From Collinsella sp. (lineage in GTDB: Bacteria; Actinomycetota; Coriobacteriia; Coriobacteriales; Coriobacteriaceae), in assembly GCA_018376905.1 (NCBI GenBank), contig JAHAAK010000035.1:1-22768 (forward strand): DNA of 22,768 nucleotides. The letters are read 5' to 3'. Of the stretch, positions 20,417 to 22,768 are shown in pieces. Every line of letters begins with the position of its first letter. The stretch's first letter is position 1. Position numbers and translations under genes: made by a program. The notes below the pieces were generated by a model. It made no database searches and was not told the DNA's origin. It saw nothing but the letters and a program-made list of their open reading frames with translations.

Positions 20417-22628
20417 ACTCGCTTGGGGTAACGTCCGCCGCGCCGGCCGCGACTACCTCGTCTACCTTTTGACGCTCACCCTGGGCGTCACGGTCTTCTA
20501 TGCCTTTAACACCATCTCGATGCAGGTCGACATCGCCGGAATCGATGAAGAGGGCTTGGCGCAGGTTATGGGCAGCATGCTCGGCGACCTGACGTACTTT
20601 TTGGCCGGTGTCATGGCCTTTTTGATGGTGTATGCCAATAACTTCATCATGAAACGCCGCAAGAAGGAGTTTGGCCTGTATCAGGTGCTCGGCATGGGGC
20701 GCGGACGCGTCGCCACGATCATGGCGCTCGAGACGGTGATTGTCTCGGTCGTGGCCTTTGTCGCCGGCATTGTGCTGGGTGTGGGACTCTCCCAGCTCAT
20801 GACGTTCTTTACGGCCTCGCTTTTTAAGACACAGATTGCCAATTTCCACTTCTTTTTCTCGGTGCATGCGTTCAATCTGACCCTTGCCTGCATGCTCGTA
20901 ATGTTTGTGCTCACGCTACTGCTGAACCTTCGCGCCGTGCGTCGTACCAAACTTATCGAGCTTATGGGTGCCGAGCGTCGCAACGAGAGCATCAAGACAC
21001 GCAACCCCTGGATCGCAATTGCCATCTTTGCCGTGGGCGTGGTGCTTGTGGGCGTGGCCTATTACCGTCTGCTACGTGATGGGTTCCCGCTAACCGCGAC
21101 GGACAGCAAGCTGCAAGAGGCCATGAACCAGTTTGGTATTACGACCGCTATGGTTACCGTGGGCACCTTTGCCCTGTTCTGGGGACTCTCGGGCATGCTC
21201 ATCAAGCTGCTGCAGAGCCTGCGCAGCGTGTATTGGCGCGGCCTCAATATGTTTACCGTGCGTCAGCTTTCGGCCAAGGTCAATACGGTGTGCTTTTCGA
21301 TGGGCGTCATCGCGATGATTCTGTTCCTCGCCATCACCTCGGTGACCTGCGGTATGTCGATCGCCAACGTGATGAATGAGAATCTGGAGCGCTATACGCC
21401 GGCCGATATGTCGCAGACGTATATCTATTACACGCCCGAAACGCTCGACTACTACAAGGAGTACGTCAATCCGTCTGAGGCCGATCGCATGGTGCTGGCC
21501 GATAGTGCGGTCGATTTGTACTCCGCATGGCACGGCGATCCATGGCACGGCGATCGCAAGGGCAAGTCGGCGGACAACAACGACGAGACCGGCAAGAAGG
21601 TCAGTATCGCCGATGTTGCCGGTGAGCATGTGCAGATCGATTCGTATCTGAGTTACCCGCTTGGCGGCTCGGATCCTTCGGTGACTCCAAGTGAGATGTG
21701 CAAGACCATGGGCGAAAAGCTTCCCAGGGCGTTCGGGGGTAGCAATGCCGATACGATGGGCCTGTTTGTGACGCCGGCGAGCCAGTACAACAAACTGCGC
21801 CAGATGATGGGCGAGGAGCCGGTGAGCATTGGCCTCGACCAGTACTTGCTTACGTGTGATATGGGCGGTGATCTGGGCGACCTGTACACCAAATACATGG
21901 CCGGCGGCCATACCCTCACCTTGGGCGGGCATGAGCTCAAGCCCGCAACCGATAAGTCGGACAAGGACACGGCGGCCATCGCCAACTCGGCGATGAGCAG
22001 CAATCCGGGTACCGTCGTCGTTGCCGACGAGCTGTTGTCCCAACTTAATCTGCAGCCGTATTCCAGTAGCCTGCTCGTTAACTACAAACAGGGGATGGAT
22101 GCGACCGAGGCAGACGAGAGCATTAAATATACGGTGCTCGACAATCTGCTCGTTGACGGCAAGGAGCCGGGGTCGTGGGGAATCTTCATCACACGCTCCG
22201 AGATGTACACGCAGGCAGCGCAAATGAACGGCATGATTAGCTATCTGGCTATCTACATTGGCTTTGTTCTGGTCGTTGCGTGCGCGGCGATACTGTCGAT
22301 CCAGCAGCTCTCCAATGTGGCCGACGGCAGCCGCAACTATCGTGTGCTGGCACAGATCGGCTGTGACGACCGCCAGATTCGCCATTCGGTGATGGCGCAG
22401 CACGCGGTATTCTTCCTGTTCCCGCTGGCAGTGGGGCTGGCTCACTCCTTTGTGGCGCTCAAGGTGATCATCGAGCTGGTGAGCACGTTCGGCAACATGA
22501 GCATAGGCGGCACCGTGGGCCTCACCTGCGCGATCTTCCTGGCAGCCTATGGTGGTTACTTCCTGGTAACGTACCTCATGAGCGCCGGCATGGTGCAAGC
22601 TGCCATAGCCACCCGCTACAGCGAGTAA
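20406..22628 (+). CDS. ABC transporter permease, FtsX/BceB family
   Basis: 740 residues from the ATG at 20406, which follows GAGGG; a GTG at 20394 is an in-frame alternative. The layout is that of BceB-like permeases with ten helices. The first lies at about 17-35, the FtsX core helices at about 60-80, 107-130 and 150-172, and three more at about 198-325. Then comes a large extracellular domain of roughly 280 residues, and three final helices at about 612-640, 675-698 and 705-730. Between helices 2 and 3 is the FtsX pattern KRRKKEFGLYQVLGMGR. The extracellular part is somewhat longer than the about 200 residues usual for BceB. It overlaps the ATPase gene by 11 bases. The substrate is unknown; antimicrobial peptide resistance is the family's common role. 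Confidence 0.93.
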   Translation: MLCKLAWGNVRRAGRDYLVYLLTLTLGVTVFYAFNTISMQVDIAGIDEEGLAQVMGSMLGDLTYFLAGVMAFLMVYANNFIMKRRKKEFGLYQVLGMGRGRVATIMALETVIVSVVAFVAGIVLGVGLSQLMTFFTASLFKTQIANFHFFFSVHAFNLTLACMLVMFVLTLLLNLRAVRRTKLIELMGAERRNESIKTRNPWIAIAIFAVGVVLVGVAYYRLLRDGFPLTATDSKLQEAMNQFGITTAMVTVGTFALFWGLSGMLIKLLQSLRSVYWRGLNMFTVRQLSAKVNTVCFSMGVIAMILFLAITSVTCGMSIANVMNENLERYTPADMSQTYIYYTPETLDYYKEYVNPSEADRMVLADSAVDLYSAWHGDPWHGDRKGKSADNNDETGKKVSIADVAGEHVQIDSYLSYPLGGSDPSVTPSEMCKTMGEKLPRAFGGSNADTMGLFVTPASQYNKLRQMMGEEPVSIGLDQYLLTCDMGGDLGDLYTKYMAGGHTLTLGGHELKPATDKSDKDTAAIANSAMSSNPGTVVVADELLSQLNLQPYSSSLLVNYKQGMDATEADESIKYTVLDNLLVDGKEPGSWGIFITRSEMYTQAAQMNGMISYLAIYIGFVLVVACAAILSIQQLSNVADGSRNYRVLAQIGCDDRQIRHSVMAQHAVFFLFPLAVGLAHSFVALKVIIELVSTFGNMSIGGTVGLTCAIFLAAYGGYFLVTYLMSAGMVQAAIATRYSE

Positions 22629-22674
22629 CTCGTTCGGCTCGGAATTATCGTAGGTTGAGCATAAGTCATCGAAA

Positions 22675-22768
22675 ACGCCCCTAAGCGAGCAAGGTGACGT
22701 GAAAGAGGAGGGAAGCGTACTTCGGTACGCGACCGACGATTGAACGTCAGATTGCCGCTTAGGGGCGT
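22675..22768 (-). repeat. Nested-stem structured element, copy B
   Basis: Outer arms ACGCCCCTAAGCG (22675-22687) and its exact complement (22756-22768, at the window edge, possibly longer). On the minus strand the core reads CAATCTGACGTTCAA ... CTTTCACGTCACCTTG as in copy A. Within it TGACGT (22695-22700) pairs ACGTCA (22744-22749), GCAA pairs TTGC, and the inner hairpin GCGTAC-TTCG-GTACGC (22715-22730) has a C(UUCG)G-type loop. Stems differ from copy A but keep pairing. Confidence 0.75.

Noticed and set aside
21090..22598. Long minus-strand frame opposite the permease gene
   Set aside because: Antisense shadow with His/Arg-rich composition and no start signal.

Overview
The window looks like a chromosomal segment of a Coriobacteriia gut bacterium, most likely Collinsella or a close relative. 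The reasons are the GC-rich coding with many GAG, GCC and GTC codons, the typical actinobacterial/coriobacterial proteins (type 2 GalT, GalK with an SGNHTDH motif), and the many GC-rich hairpin terminators. The genus is inferred from general knowledge; no search was run.

Layout. (1) Positions 1-6780 hold a lactose/galactose phosphotransferase and tagatose-6-phosphate locus. A divergently read lacE (PTS EIIC, cut by the left edge) faces a LacI-family regulator, followed by lacF (EIIA), a membrane protein of unknown function, and a lacA-lacB-lacX-lacC operon. (2) Positions 6781-8500 hold a structured repeat and a DUF4143 AAA ATPase gene bracketed by 34-bp direct repeats, with three 33-bp tandem repeats in front of it. 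This looks like an inserted cassette. (3) Positions 8530-12809 hold the Leloir operon galK-galT (minus strand), divergent from a second LacI regulator that is a paralogue of the first. (4) Positions 12893-16321 hold a class A flavodiiron protein, a DeoR-family regulator, and a divergent class II aldolase of the GatY/KbaY type. (5) Positions 16385-18240 hold an AraC regulator and a HAD phosphatase in one operon, preceded by a possibly decayed small ORF. (6) Positions 18493-22628 hold a NUDIX-Vsr fusion gene divergent from a BceAB-like ABC transporter, with a second copy of the structured repeat at the right edge.

How the genes work together. The PTS imports and phosphorylates lactose or galactose. 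LacAB isomerise galactose-6-phosphate to tagatose-6-phosphate and LacC phosphorylates it. The usual class I LacD aldolase is absent from the window; the class II aldolase about 8.5 kb downstream is the obvious replacement. Unphosphorylated galactose can use GalK and GalT. LacX probably interconverts sugar anomers.

Regulation. Each LacI-family gene has its own set of sites with an ACGTTAAC-like core in the divergent intergenic region. A different motif (GTTCGATATTG/GTTCA) occurs in front of lacF, lacA and the deoR/aldolase pair, which suggests one DeoR regulon covering the whole tagatose route.

Most notable: the NUDIX-Vsr fusion, the two-copy nested-stem element whose stems differ in sequence but whose core is conserved, the ATPase cassette with its repeats, and the shared operator motif linking the scattered lac genes.
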